Below, piece by piece: positions 6,278-13,381 of a stretch of 13,854 bases of DNA. The notes under the pieces are model-generated. The model had not been told where the DNA came from. It made no database searches and saw only the letters and a program-made list of their open reading frames with translations. The stretch comes from Geminicoccus sp036263595. GTDB taxonomy: Bacteria > Pseudomonadota > Alphaproteobacteria > Geminicoccales > Geminicoccaceae. The stretch lies in NCBI RefSeq assembly GCF_036263595.1, contig NZ_DATAGQ010000183.1, forward strand, positions 1 to 13,854. Reading direction: 5' to 3'. Positions within the stretch are counted from its first letter, which is position 1. The number at the start of each line of letters is the position of its first letter. Made by a program: the position numbers and the translations under genes.

Positions 6278-8872
6278 CTACCCGGCTGGGCCTTCCTGGA
6301 GAATTTCTTGCAGCTTGGCGGTCAACGCATCCATGGGGAAAGGCTTGGTGATCATCGCCATGCCCGGCTGCAGGAAGCCACCTGCGACCATGGCGTTCTC
6401 CGCATAGCCGGTCATGAACAGGACCTTCAGGTCGGGCCGATCCACGCGCGCCATGTCCGCAAGCTGGCGACCATTCATGCCGGGTAGGCCGATATCCGTC
6501 ACCAGCAGGTCGATCCGCCGCGGTGAGCGGAGAGCTTCGAGCGCTTGTGTCGCATCGCTGCACTGAATGGTCCGCAGACCGAGGTCTCCCAGCAGTTCGA
6601 CGACTAACTCCCGGATGATCTCCTCGTCTTCCACCACCAGCACGACTTGGCTGTCGTCCGCGTCGGATGGTTCCGACATGGACGTCGTGTCGACTTCATC
6701 GTCATCGCCCGCGCCTTGATAGCGTGGCAGGTAGAGCATCAGGCTGGTTCCTTTGCCGACCTCGCTCTGGATCTTGGCATAGCCCTCGGATTGCCGAGCA
6801 AACCCATAGATCATGGGCAGCCCGAGGCCATTACCCTGACCCATGGGCTTGGTCGTAAAGAACGGCTCGAAGGCCCGCTCCATCACCTCAGCTGTCATCC
6901 CGATACCTGTATCGGTGACGCTCACGCAGACATAGTCGCCCACAGCGACCCCGCGGCTGCTTGCGGAAACAAGGTTGTCCAGTTGCGCGTTGGCAGTCCG
7001 CACCGTCAGCGTGCCGCCATCCTTCATGGCGTCCTTGGCGTTCAGGACCAGGTTCAGGACGGCGCTTTCCAACTGGTTCGGATCGCAGATCGTCCGCCAA
7101 AGGTCAGGCGACAGGTCCAGCCGAACCTCGATCGCTTCACCGGCGGTACGGCGGATCATGGCCTCCATCGACTGCAGCAGCGGATTGACCTTGAGTGGCT
7201 TCGGATCGAGCGGCTGGCGTCGGGAAAAAGCCAGCAGGCGGTGCGTCAGGGCGGCAGCGCGCTCCGCCGAGGTCGCGGCGGCCGACAGGAGCCGGTCCAG
7301 CCCCTCGGTCCGGCCTTGTCCCAGCCGCCGTTGTGCCAGGTCCAGCGAGCCTGTGATGCCCTGCAGGAGGTTGTTGAAGTCGTGGGCGATGCCACCGGTA
7401 AGTTGCCCGATCGCCTCCATCTTCTGGGACTGCCGAAGCTGGTTCTGCACCTCCTGCAAGGCCAGCGACGCCGCCTTCTCGCGAGTGATGTCACGGGCAA
7501 CGGCATAGATCATGTCGTGATCGAGAATGGCACTCCAGGTGAACGACAGGAAATGCCCATCCTTGTGGCGAAGGCGGCACTCGAAATGGAGAGTCGGCTC
7601 ACCGCCATCCATCAGGCGCGCGACCTCGTCGCGGGCCGCCTGACGATCGTCCGGATGAAGCAGCCATTCAGCCGTTCTGCCTAGCAGTTCCTCCTCGGTC
7701 CAACCCAGCAGCCTCGGCCAGGCGGGATTCACACTGGTAAAGACACCCCTCCTGTCAGTGACGAGCAGCAGGTCGAGCGATACGTTCCAGATCCGGTCCC
7801 GCTCCCGCGTGCGTTCCTCGACGCGCCGCTCCAGCATCTCCCGGTACTGGCGCTCCCGATCCAACGCCTCAACGGCCAGCGCGCGGCCGGCAATGTGCGT
7901 GGCAATACTGCCGAGGAAGGCCCGATAAGTGTCGTCGAGAATGCGCCGGGGGCTGATGCCCGCGACCATGAAGCCGAGCAAAGCGCCTTTGCCCGCCGCA
8001 TGTCGTATTGGCAGGACGAGAGCCGATGTGACGGGCTCGGGCCAGGGCAACAGGATAGGGTTGGGCTGGAGCCGCTTGCCGAAAGGATCCAGCAGCCCTG
8101 CCTCGTCCCGGGCCGCAGCGAGCGGCCAGACCGCTGTGGGATCCTCGGGTTCGATTGTCCTGGGAACGAGCGGGCCGCCCTCCACGAGGCCGGTCGACGC
8201 GGCCAGTCTGGCGAGGCCTTTGTCGTCCATCAGATAGAACAGACAGAAAGGCAGGTCGGAAGGGTTCGTCCTGATCGCGTCCGCTGCCGACGCACAGATC
8301 TCCGTCAGGCTACGGGCCGACTGGGTCTGTTCCGTCAAGTGCCGGAGCAGCACCGCACGCCGCTCGGCTAGGACACGGTAGGTCGTCTCGATGCCCGCGT
8401 TGAAAAGCCCGACGATGCCTTCCTCGCCATAGATCGGGCTGACGTTGTAATTAAAGTAGCATTCTTCGGTATAGCCATAGCGCTGCATGGCGAGCAGGCC
8501 GTCTTCCGTATGGAAGGCCACGCCGGTATCCATGACCCGGTTGAAGATCGGTCCGATCACGTCCCAGATATCCGCCCAGGCTTCGTGCGCGGGCCGCCCC
8601 AGCACCCACGGGTGCTTGTCGCCCGGGATGGAACTCCAGGCGTCGTTATAGAGCAGACGCATCTCCTGGCCCCAGTAGATGCAGACGGGAAACCGGGAGT
8701 TCAGGCTGATCCCGAGTGACGCCCGCAGCGGCGTAGGCCACGTCTCAATTGGGCCCAGCGGTGTCTCGTCCCATGCTTTCGTGCGGATAAGCTCGGCCAT
8801 GGCTCCGCCTCCGACAAGGAACTCGAACTGGCCGGGGCGGGGCACTGACATTCCGCTTATTCCATCAATCAT
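6278..8872 (-). CDS. Soluble hybrid sensor histidine kinase (PAS-GAF-PAS-HisKA-HATPase-REC)
   Basis: The 864-residue protein has no clear membrane helix or signal peptide, so it probably senses a cytoplasmic cue. A PAS-like domain occupies about 20-165 (FLVGGGAMAEL...TPLGPIETWP is typical of its start). A GAF-like domain spans 175-330, a short charged linker 335-362 (LERRVEERTRERD), and a second PAS domain 363-465. HisKA follows with QKMEAIGQLTGGIAHDFNNL, His497 being the phospho-acceptor. The ATPase domain has an N-box at Asn611, DTGIGM (654-659) and GNGLGLPMIYG (680-690). The C-terminal receiver has Glu748/Asp749, acceptor Asp793, Thr821 and Lys843. No output domain is present, so it probably passes phosphate through another regulator. 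The start is uncertain: Met1 has no clear ribosome binding site, Met8 (8851) is possible, and Met25 (8800) has GGAGG upstream but would cut into conserved sequence. It lies 134 bases downstream of nfeD on the same strand. The ligand is unknown. Confidence 0.93.
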   Translation of the reverse strand: MIDGISGMSVPRPGQFEFLVGGGAMAELIRTKAWDETPLGPIETWPTPLRASLGISLNSRFPVCIYWGQEMRLLYNDAWSSIPGDKHPWVLGRPAHEAWADIWDVIGPIFNRVMDTGVAFHTEDGLLAMQRYGYTEECYFNYNVSPIYGEEGIVGLFNAGIETTYRVLAERRAVLLRHLTEQTQSARSLTEICASAADAIRTNPSDLPFCLFYLMDDKGLARLAASTGLVEGGPLVPRTIEPEDPTAVWPLAAARDEAGLLDPFGKRLQPNPILLPWPEPVTSALVLPIRHAAGKGALLGFMVAGISPRRILDDTYRAFLGSIATHIAGRALAVEALDRERQYREMLERRVEERTRERDRIWNVSLDLLLVTDRRGVFTSVNPAWPRLLGWTEEELLGRTAEWLLHPDDRQAARDEVARLMDGGEPTLHFECRLRHKDGHFLSFTWSAILDHDMIYAVARDITREKAASLALQEVQNQLRQSQKMEAIGQLTGGIAHDFNNLLQGITGSLDLAQRRLGQGRTEGLDRLLSAAATSAERAAALTHRLLAFSRRQPLDPKPLKVNPLLQSMEAMIRRTAGEAIEVRLDLSPDLWRTICDPNQLESAVLNLVLNAKDAMKDGGTLTVRTANAQLDNLVSASSRGVAVGDYVCVSVTDTGIGMTAEVMERAFEPFFTTKPMGQGNGLGLPMIYGFARQSEGYAKIQSEVGKGTSLMLYLPRYQGAGDDDEVDTTSMSEPSDADDSQVVLVVEDEEIIRELVVELLGDLGLRTIQCSDATQALEALRSPRRIDLLVTDIGLPGMNGRQLADMARVDRPDLKVLFMTGYAENAMVAGGFLQPGMAMITKPFPMDALTAKLQEILQEGPAG

Positions 8873-9006
8873 CGGGCCGAGCGAGCGACATTCCGTGATT
8901 TTTCAGTAATTTAGACGGATCCTGCAATGCGATCGTTCGTCCCGCCGCTCATGGAGACGTATGTATACAGTTCGCGCCTGGGGCTGAAGTGAAAGCTGAT
9001 GGAGCA

Positions 9007-9444
9007 TCAGGGAACAGGCTCCACGATCAGTCTTGTCCCCTCGACTCCGACAACGACCACGACCGTTCCTGCAGGCAGGTCCGGCCCGCTGACGGGCCAA
9101 GTCGAATCGCCCAGGCGCGCGCGCCCCCGTCCGTTCTGCACCGCCTGCTCGAGCGTCGTCTTCGTTCCCACGAGCGAGGCGGCGCGACGATTGAGCCCGG
9201 GCTCGCTGCTTGCCTGCGGCGTCGGGCGGAAGCGGAACCAGGCAAGGACGGCCAGCGCCGCCGTCAGCGCGAACACGAGCGCCTGGACCTGCCAGATCAG
9301 TTGGGGCGCGAACCAGACCAGCGCAGCCGTCACGACGGCGCCCAGCGCCAGCCAGGCGAAGAAGAAGGCGGGCGTGGCCAACTCCAGGAGCAGCAACACA
9401 CCCGCGAGGACCGCCCAGTGCCAGGCCTGCATGGTGATGGCCAT
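9007..9444 (-). CDS. NfeD-family membrane protein, partner of QmcA
   Basis: This is a short NfeD-type protein of 145 residues. It has two to three membrane segments at about 8-75 (WAVLAGVLLLLELATPAFFF, AWLALGAVVTAAL and VQALVFALTAALAVLAWF), followed by a soluble OB-fold-like tail (about 88-145, from ASLVGTKTTLEQAV to LIVEPVP). Short NfeD proteins work with SPFH/stomatin proteins in the membrane, possibly in membrane organisation or quality control. The ATG at 9444 is one base after the qmcA stop, with GAGGG upstream, so the pair is translationally coupled. The open frame continues upstream to 9543, but only inside qmcA, and that extension (basic, low complexity) is rejected. The NfeD family is certain; the exact physiological role is not. 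Confidence 0.92.
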   Translation of the reverse strand: MAITMQAWHWAVLAGVLLLLELATPAFFFAWLALGAVVTAALVWFAPQLIWQVQALVFALTAALAVLAWFRFRPTPQASSEPGLNRRAASLVGTKTTLEQAVQNGRGRARLGDSTWPVSGPDLPAGTVVVVVGVEGTRLIVEPVP

Positions 9445-9445
9445 A

Positions 9446-10417
9446 TCAGCCGCCCTCGGGCGGGCGTGGCCCCCACGGCGCAGTCGTCGGTGCCGCCCTT
9501 CCCTGCGCGAACGCTTCCCTGGCGAGTTCTGCGATACCTGCAAGCGAACCCATGGCGGCGGTTGCCTCCATCGGCAGGATCAGGGTCTTCTGGTTCGGCG
9601 ACGTCGCGAACTTCCCGAACGCCTCGATGTACTTTTGAGCGATGAAGTAGTTGGTGGCCTGGAGGCCGCCTTTCTCGATCGCATCGGACAGCATCCGGGT
9701 TGCTTCCGCCTCGGCCTGGGCCAAGCGCTCGCGGGCCTCTGCGTCGCGCATCGCGGCATCCCTCCGGCCCTCGGCCTCCAGGACCGCTGCCTGCTTCATT
9801 CCCTCGGCACGCAGGATCGCGGCTGCCCGCAGCCCCTCTGCTTCCAGCACCGCTGCCCGCTTCTCCCGCTCCGCCTTCATCTGCCGAGCCATGCTGTTGA
9901 CCAGGTCGGCAGGCGGGCGGATGTCCTTGATCTCGATCCGCGTCACCTTCACCCCCCAGGGCTGGGTCGCCTCGTCTACCACCACGAGCAGACGGGTATT
10001 GATGACGTCACGCTTGCTGAGGACGTCGTCCAGGTCGAGCGAACCCATCACCGTGCGGGTGTTGGTCATCGTCAGGTTGAGGATGGCATTGCGCAGATCG
10101 GACACCTCGTAGGCGGCCCGCGCGGCATCCAGCACCTGGTAGAACACGACGCCATCCGCCGTCACCATCGCGTTGTCGCGCGTGATCACCTCCTGCGACG
10201 GGACGTCCAGCACCTGCTCCATCATGTTCAGCCGGGCGCCGATCTTGTCGACGAGCGGGATGATCAGGTTCAGCCCGGGCGAGAGGGTGCGAGTGTAGCG
10301 CCCGAAGCGCTCGACCGTCCATTCCTCGCCCTGCGACACCGACCTGACACCCAATAGGATCAGGGCGATCACGATCGCCAGAAGCACGATCACCACGAGG
10401 GAGCCGCCGAATTCCAT
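9446..10417 (-). CDS. qmcA: SPFH/stomatin-family membrane protein QmcA
   Basis: The 323 residues match the QmcA/paraslipin type. An N-terminal membrane anchor (about 6-24) is followed by the SPFH domain: QGEEWTVERFGRYTRTLSPG (29-48), then DVPSQEVITRDNAMVTADGVVFYQV, and on through VKVTRIEIKDIRPP. A charged coiled-coil region rich in repeated AEG units (EAEGLRAAAILRAEGMKQAA) runs over about 175-245. The tail is Gly/Pro rich. SPFH proteins form oligomeric rings or cages on the membrane and can modulate membrane proteases; QmcA is linked to FtsH in E. coli. The ATG at 10417 is preceded by AGGAG at a 6-base distance. It is followed at one base by nfeD, the usual two-gene unit. The gene looks intact. 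Confidence 0.95.
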   Translation of the reverse strand: MEFGGSLVVIVLLAIVIALILLGVRSVSQGEEWTVERFGRYTRTLSPGLNLIIPLVDKIGARLNMMEQVLDVPSQEVITRDNAMVTADGVVFYQVLDAARAAYEVSDLRNAILNLTMTNTRTVMGSLDLDDVLSKRDVINTRLLVVVDEATQPWGVKVTRIEIKDIRPPADLVNSMARQMKAEREKRAAVLEAEGLRAAAILRAEGMKQAAVLEAEGRRDAAMRDAEARERLAQAEAEATRMLSDAIEKGGLQATNYFIAQKYIEAFGKFATSPNQKTLILPMEATAAMGSLAGIAELAREAFAQGRAAPTTAPWGPRPPEGG

Positions 10418-10463
10418 ACGTCACTCCTGCCTTCCGGGCTGCCTGGAGCATAGCAGGTCGGCT

Positions 10464-10492
10464 TTGACAGTTCGCGGGACAACGAGCACCAT
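10464..10492 (+). promoter_or_regulatory. Candidate sigma-70-type promoter for the cobalamin riboswitch
   Basis: A perfect -35 hexamer TTGACA lies at 10464-10469. After a 17-base spacer comes CACCAT at 10487-10492, which matches only three of six positions of TATAAT. Transcription would start around 10498-10500, exactly where the riboswitch P1 strand begins, which supports the assignment despite the poor -10. Confidence 0.5.
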
Positions 10493-10510
10493 GCCCACGG
10501 ATGGTGCTCG
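10483..10510. repeat. Perfect 10-bp inverted repeat at the riboswitch 5' edge
   Basis: CGAGCACCAT (10483-10492) is exactly complementary to ATGGTGCTCG (10501-10510), with an 8-base spacer. The left arm covers the candidate -10 box and the right arm is the start of the riboswitch. It may be an operator or, if transcription starts further upstream, an RNA hairpin competing with riboswitch helix P1. Confidence 0.7.
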
Positions 10511-10666
10511 GGGATGACCCGGGTTCGAAGGGAAGCCGGTGCGATGCCGGCGCTGCCCCCGCAACCGTAAGCGGCGAGCCTCCGCTCAGCTCCGTGCCAC
10601 TGGGACATCGTCCTGGGAAGGCCGAGCGGAAGGCCCAGACCCGCGAGCCGGGATACCTGCCATCCG
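10498..10666 (+). ncRNA. Cobalamin (B12) riboswitch
   Basis: This is an adenosylcobalamin-class riboswitch, an mRNA leader that shuts off the downstream gene when B12 coenzyme is bound. The conserved core is clear: GAAGGGAAGCCGGTG (10528-10542), GCTGCCCCCGCAACCGTAAG (10552-10571), GCCACTGGG, and the B12 box AGCCGGGATACCTGCC (10646-10661), one or two bases from consensus. Helix P1 closes perfectly, with CGGATGG at 10498-10504 pairing with CCATCCG at 10660-10666. No run of U follows a hairpin, so control is more likely at translation: a strong ribosome binding site and a TTG start lie about 40-50 bases after the aptamer. The divergent gene on the left, qmcA, is on the other strand and is not controlled by it. 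Confidence 0.96.
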
Positions 10667-10714
10667 AATGGTCTCATGGTTCGCCGGGCGGGGTGTCCTG
10701 GCTGGAGGTGATCG

Positions 10715-10984
10715 TTGCTGAATCTTCCGATCGACCAGGCAGACCCCAAGGGGCTGCTGCGTGCTGCGTTTGCCGGGAGTCAAGACTATCCGGTGCGCGA
10801 CATCCTGCTGGCCTGGCTCATGTCGCTGGCACCGGGAATCGATCCGGCTCATGCAGCGCTTGCCATGTTGCCAACGGGCGAGCGCCTCCCTGGAACGATC
10901 GGGAGTGAACTCGCGGAGATCGCTCGGTGGCCTACCACCCGGCTACAGTCCTACGCCCGGACGCGCCGTCGCCGCACCCGCTGA
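10715..10984 (+). CDS. Orphan 89-aa protein under cobalamin riboswitch control
   Basis: This ORF opens with TTG at 10715, preceded by GGAGGTGATC (10704-10713), an almost perfect anti-16S match at a 6-base spacing, which makes the unusual start credible. The protein begins MLNLPIDQADPKGLLRAAF and has a central hydrophobic/amphipathic stretch (DILLAWLMSLAPGIDPAHAALAML, about residues 29-52, written here with its first residues DILLAWLMSL). It ends in a very basic tail (ARTRRRRTR). There is no cysteine, no signal peptide, and no clear transmembrane span long enough to be sure of. I do not recognise the family. Being the sole gene after a B12 riboswitch suggests a role in B12 supply or in a B12-sparing function, but this is inference only. 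It stops 4 bases before the convergent lipoprotein gene ends, with no visible terminator between. Confidence 0.72.
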   Translation: MLNLPIDQADPKGLLRAAFAGSQDYPVRDILLAWLMSLAPGIDPAHAALAMLPTGERLPGTIGSELAEIARWPTTRLQSYARTRRRRTR

Positions 10985-10988
10985 TCGG

Positions 10989-11471
10989 TCAGGTGCAATT
11001 GTCGACTGTCTCGACGCCGAACAGCCGCAGCGGTTCGGCGGCGCCGTCGTCCATGTCGTAGGAGCAGACCAGGCAGCGGGCTTCGTCGATGTCACCATCG
11101 ACCGGCACGATCGCACTGCGCATGTCGCCTCGATCGACCCAGCCGTCGGGATTGGCCACCCGGGTATCGTGGTCGAGGGCCTGATCGGCAACTGCCTTCA
11201 TCGCCACCAGCTTCGGATCCGCCAGACGCCACGATTGGCCGGGCGTTGACTCGGATTCGTAGCGCTGGAGGCAGGCCTGCAGCAGTTGCTCGTCCCCCAG
11301 CTTGAGTGCACCGATCATCTGCGATGCGCGCCGCGCAGGCTGATCGGCCGTGCTCCGGAGCTGGCCCGGTTGCTGTTCGATGGGTGTCGTCGGTGCCATC
11401 CCGAAGCTGCAGCCGCCCAAGGCGATCGCCGCGGCCACGCTCCAGCCCGGGCTCAAGCCTGGTCGTCCCAA
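10989..11471 (-). CDS. Small predicted lipoprotein, function unknown
   Basis: The 160-residue product has a short N-terminal hydrophobic stretch ending in a lipobox-like ALGGC, with Cys21 as the likely lipid-bearing residue (WSVAAAIALGGCSFG). The early basic residue is only an Arg at position 3, so the signal peptide is weak but plausible. The mature part has no recognised domain; it ends with ARCLVCSYDMDDGAAEPL and VETVDNCT, giving three more cysteines that could form a disulfide in the periplasm. The ATG at 11471 lies inside the end of the upstream ROK kinase gene, overlapping it by 19 bases in another frame, so the two are probably co-transcribed and coupled. The start could also be slightly later. 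Family unknown. Confidence 0.72.
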   Translation of the reverse strand: MGRPGLSPGWSVAAAIALGGCSFGMAPTTPIEQQPGQLRSTADQPARRASQMIGALKLGDEQLLQACLQRYESESTPGQSWRLADPKLVAMKAVADQALDHDTRVANPDGWVDRGDMRSAIVPVDGDIDEARCLVCSYDMDDGAAEPLRLFGVETVDNCT

Positions 11472-12109
11472 AGGCGGAAGCCGCCTATGAAAGCGTTCTC
11501 ATTGTCGCCGATCCTGGCGCCGGCCGGCAGCTTGCTCAGCTTGCGCGCATTGCCCCCACCAAGCACCACGTCCTCGACGTTGAACGCGTCCTTGAACAGT
11601 CCGACGACGGTATGGACATGCTCCTCCCAGCGCGCCTTGCCCCGTTCCTCCAGGCCACGGTTGCCCACATAGTCCTCGTAGGTCCGCCCCTTGCGATAGG
11701 GCAGGTGCCCGAGCTCCATTGGGATGACCGTTCCGTCGACGATCATCGTGTTGCCCAGACCGGTGCCCAGGCCCAGGAACAGCATCTTGCCGCCCCGGTA
11801 CGACCCGATCGCCTGCATCACCGCGTCGTTGACGAGGCGCACCGGCTTGCCGAACGCTTGGTCAAAGTCGAACGCCGGCCAACCCGGGCCGAGATTGACG
11901 AGTTCACGGGTCACCCTGCCGCGGTCTACCGGACCCGGGCAGCCGATCGACAGCCGGGTGAACTCCCAGTCCGCCGTCAGGCGATGCACGTCGTCGACCA
12001 GTTGCTGCGGCCGGTAGTCCGGTCCGCTGGGCGATTTGCGCCGTTCGGCATAACCTTCGCAGCGCAACTTCACGTTGTTGCCGCCGACGTCCACCACCAG
12101 GGTCGCCAT
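11453..12109 (-). CDS. ROK-family sugar kinase, polyphosphate-glucokinase-like
   Basis: The 218-residue protein has the ROK/ASKHA fold markers. These are an N-terminal phosphate loop DVGGNNVKL (7-15), SIGCPGPV (54-61), a catalytic-aspartate motif VNDA with Asp95, a second phosphate loop LGLGTGLGNTMIVDG (112-126), and ELGHLPY with Glu132 and His135. The layout and size are closest to PpgK-type glucokinases, which phosphorylate glucose using polyphosphate or ATP in the cytoplasm. The first loop reads GGNNVK instead of the usual GGTxxK, so substrate or phosphoryl donor may differ. The ATG at 12109 has GGAG about 8 bases upstream. It lies 92 bases downstream of the EAL gene and overlaps the lipoprotein gene by 19 bases. 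The fold is certain; polyphosphate use is inferred from similarity. Confidence 0.85.
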   Translation of the reverse strand: MATLVVDVGGNNVKLRCEGYAERRKSPSGPDYRPQQLVDDVHRLTADWEFTRLSIGCPGPVDRGRVTRELVNLGPGWPAFDFDQAFGKPVRLVNDAVMQAIGSYRGGKMLFLGLGTGLGNTMIVDGTVIPMELGHLPYRKGRTYEDYVGNRGLEERGKARWEEHVHTVVGLFKDAFNVEDVVLGGGNARKLSKLPAGARIGDNENAFIGGFRLWDDQA

Positions 12110-12201
12110 CTTGCCTGCTCCGATCAGCCCCGACCGCCCCCCGCTGCGTAGGTTGGTAAGCTCCCCACGTAAAGGCAGCTGAACGGTTGGCGTCTGGCTC
12201 C

Positions 12202-13002
12202 TCAGCCCGCCGCCAGCAGCTCGGCCAGGGCAGCTTCCGGCATTGGACGGGCCAACACGTAGCCCTGGACCTCATCGCAGCCGAGCTTACGCAGGAAGGC
12301 CAACTGCTCGTTGGTCTCCACACCCTCGGCGATGGCACGCTTGCCCAGGCTGTGGGCCAGACTGACCATTGCGGCGACAATCATGTCGTCGTCCTTGTCC
12401 CGACCGATGTCACGGACGAACGACTGGTCGATCTTGATCTTGTGGACAGGGAAACGCTTGAGGTAGGCCAGCGAGCTGTAACCGGTACCGAAGTCGTCGA
12501 CCCCCAGGCGTACGCCCATGGCTGCGATCTGCCGAAGCATCTCGGCAATCGCGTCATTCGACGGTTCGAACAGCAGGCTTTCCGTAATCTCGATCTCCAG
12601 CAGCTCCGGGCGGATCCCGGCGTCGCTCAACGCGGACTGCAGGATCCCGACGAAATCACCATGCCGCAGCTGAGCTGCCGACAGGTTCACGCCGATGCCG
12701 ATTTCGTGGCCTGCCTCGATGCTGCGTCGGATGGCGCGGCACGCCTCCTCAAGGACCCAGCGGCCCAACGGGCGGATCAGGCCGGTCGCCTCCGCCACTG
12801 GGATGAACATCTTGGGGGAGATCGGGCCACGTTCGGGGTGGTTCCAGCGTACCAGCGCCTCGGCGCCGACGGGCCGGCCACCCGTAACGGCGTACTGGCG
12901 CTGAAATACCAACGACAGCTCGCCACGCTCGATCCCGCGGCGCAGATCCCTTTCCAGGAGAAGCCAGCACTGATGGACCAGCCAGAGAGACCTTATTATC
13001 AA
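12202..13002 (-). CDS. EAL-domain c-di-GMP phosphodiesterase, probably 5'-truncated
   Basis: EAL domains hydrolyse cyclic di-GMP to pGpG. Nearly all of this protein is an EAL domain with every catalytic motif: GAEALVRW (Glu48), GVNLSAAQL (Asn106), IEITES (Glu138/Glu141), VDDFGTGYSSL (Asp169-Asp170), IKIDQSF (Lys190), AEGVET (Glu226/Glu229) and VQGYVLARPM (Gln246). It should be active. The N-terminus is odd. The domain-start helix LLLERDLRRGIERGELSLVF, which usually follows a GGDEF or PAS domain, is preceded by only 13 residues opening with a TTG at 13002. An in-frame stop lies just upstream, there is no clear ribosome binding site, and no ATG occurs before Met65. The upstream bases are non-coding in all frames checked. 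The gene is therefore probably the 3' part of a larger GGDEF/PAS-EAL gene, or starts at an unusual codon. Confidence 0.85.
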   Translation of the reverse strand: MIIRSLWLVHQCWLLLERDLRRGIERGELSLVFQRQYAVTGGRPVGAEALVRWNHPERGPISPKMFIPVAEATGLIRPLGRWVLEEACRAIRRSIEAGHEIGIGVNLSAAQLRHGDFVGILQSALSDAGIRPELLEIEITESLLFEPSNDAIAEMLRQIAAMGVRLGVDDFGTGYSSLAYLKRFPVHKIKIDQSFVRDIGRDKDDDMIVAAMVSLAHSLGKRAIAEGVETNEQLAFLRKLGCDEVQGYVLARPMPEAALAELLAAG

Positions 13003-13381
13003 AGAGTTAGTTGTTGATCACGGATCAAACCTAGCTACATCCTAAATGGATGCACCCGTACGAGTGTGGACACAGCGGGACTAAGGTGCGTCATCCCACC
13101 GCATTAGTGGCTCCCGCGACGTTGGAGGTGCTTAGACACACGATCTTGTTGGGAGCAGATAAATTTGCTCCGTGCCCTTGGGAGTGGGGACTGACAGAAC
13201 TGCCAGAATGGTAACGAGCTTTATTGCACTGCGGCTGCACACCTGAACGACTAGATCCCTTCGAAGCAACTTCTCTGGCTTGACGCTCACGCTGGCGTTC
13301 CTGCTTCAGGAGCGTGGTAGTAGAGTCATGGGGATGGCTCGGAACGCCTCAGTGATCCGCAGCGCCTGTCCTCGATGAGGG
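13003..13381. other. Gene-free stretch with hairpins upstream of the EAL gene
   Basis: No coding region, tRNA or recognised RNA was found in these 379 bases, and stops are frequent in all frames. It looks less GC-rich than the rest. Two hairpins can be drawn: GGAGCA...TGCTCC at 13152-13171 (8 pairs including a wobble, loop TAAA) and CACGCT...AGCGTG at 13288-13316 with an inner TCCTG-ctt-CAGGA. Neither is followed by a T run, so they are not typical terminators. No promoter could be assigned. Confidence 0.45.

Noticed and set aside
5958..6563. 201-codon minus-strand frame overlapping the 3' end of the hybrid kinase
   Set aside because: Half of it is out-of-frame receiver-domain sequence and the rest shows no recognisable motif.
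9445..9543. Longer NfeD N-terminus
   Set aside because: It would overlap qmcA and add a basic non-hydrophobic leader; the ATG at 9444 directly after the qmcA stop gives the usual NfeD layout.
8999..10357. 452-codon plus-strand frame opposite qmcA and nfeD
   Set aside because: Antisense to two genes with clear SPFH and NfeD features; its own product is low-complexity without motifs.
10501..10908. Plus-strand 135-codon frame starting inside the riboswitch
   Set aside because: It begins in the aptamer itself and runs through structured RNA; the TTG frame with the strong ribosome binding site is the better candidate.
12187..13017. 276-codon plus-strand frame opposite the EAL gene
   Set aside because: Antisense shadow of a gene with all EAL catalytic motifs.
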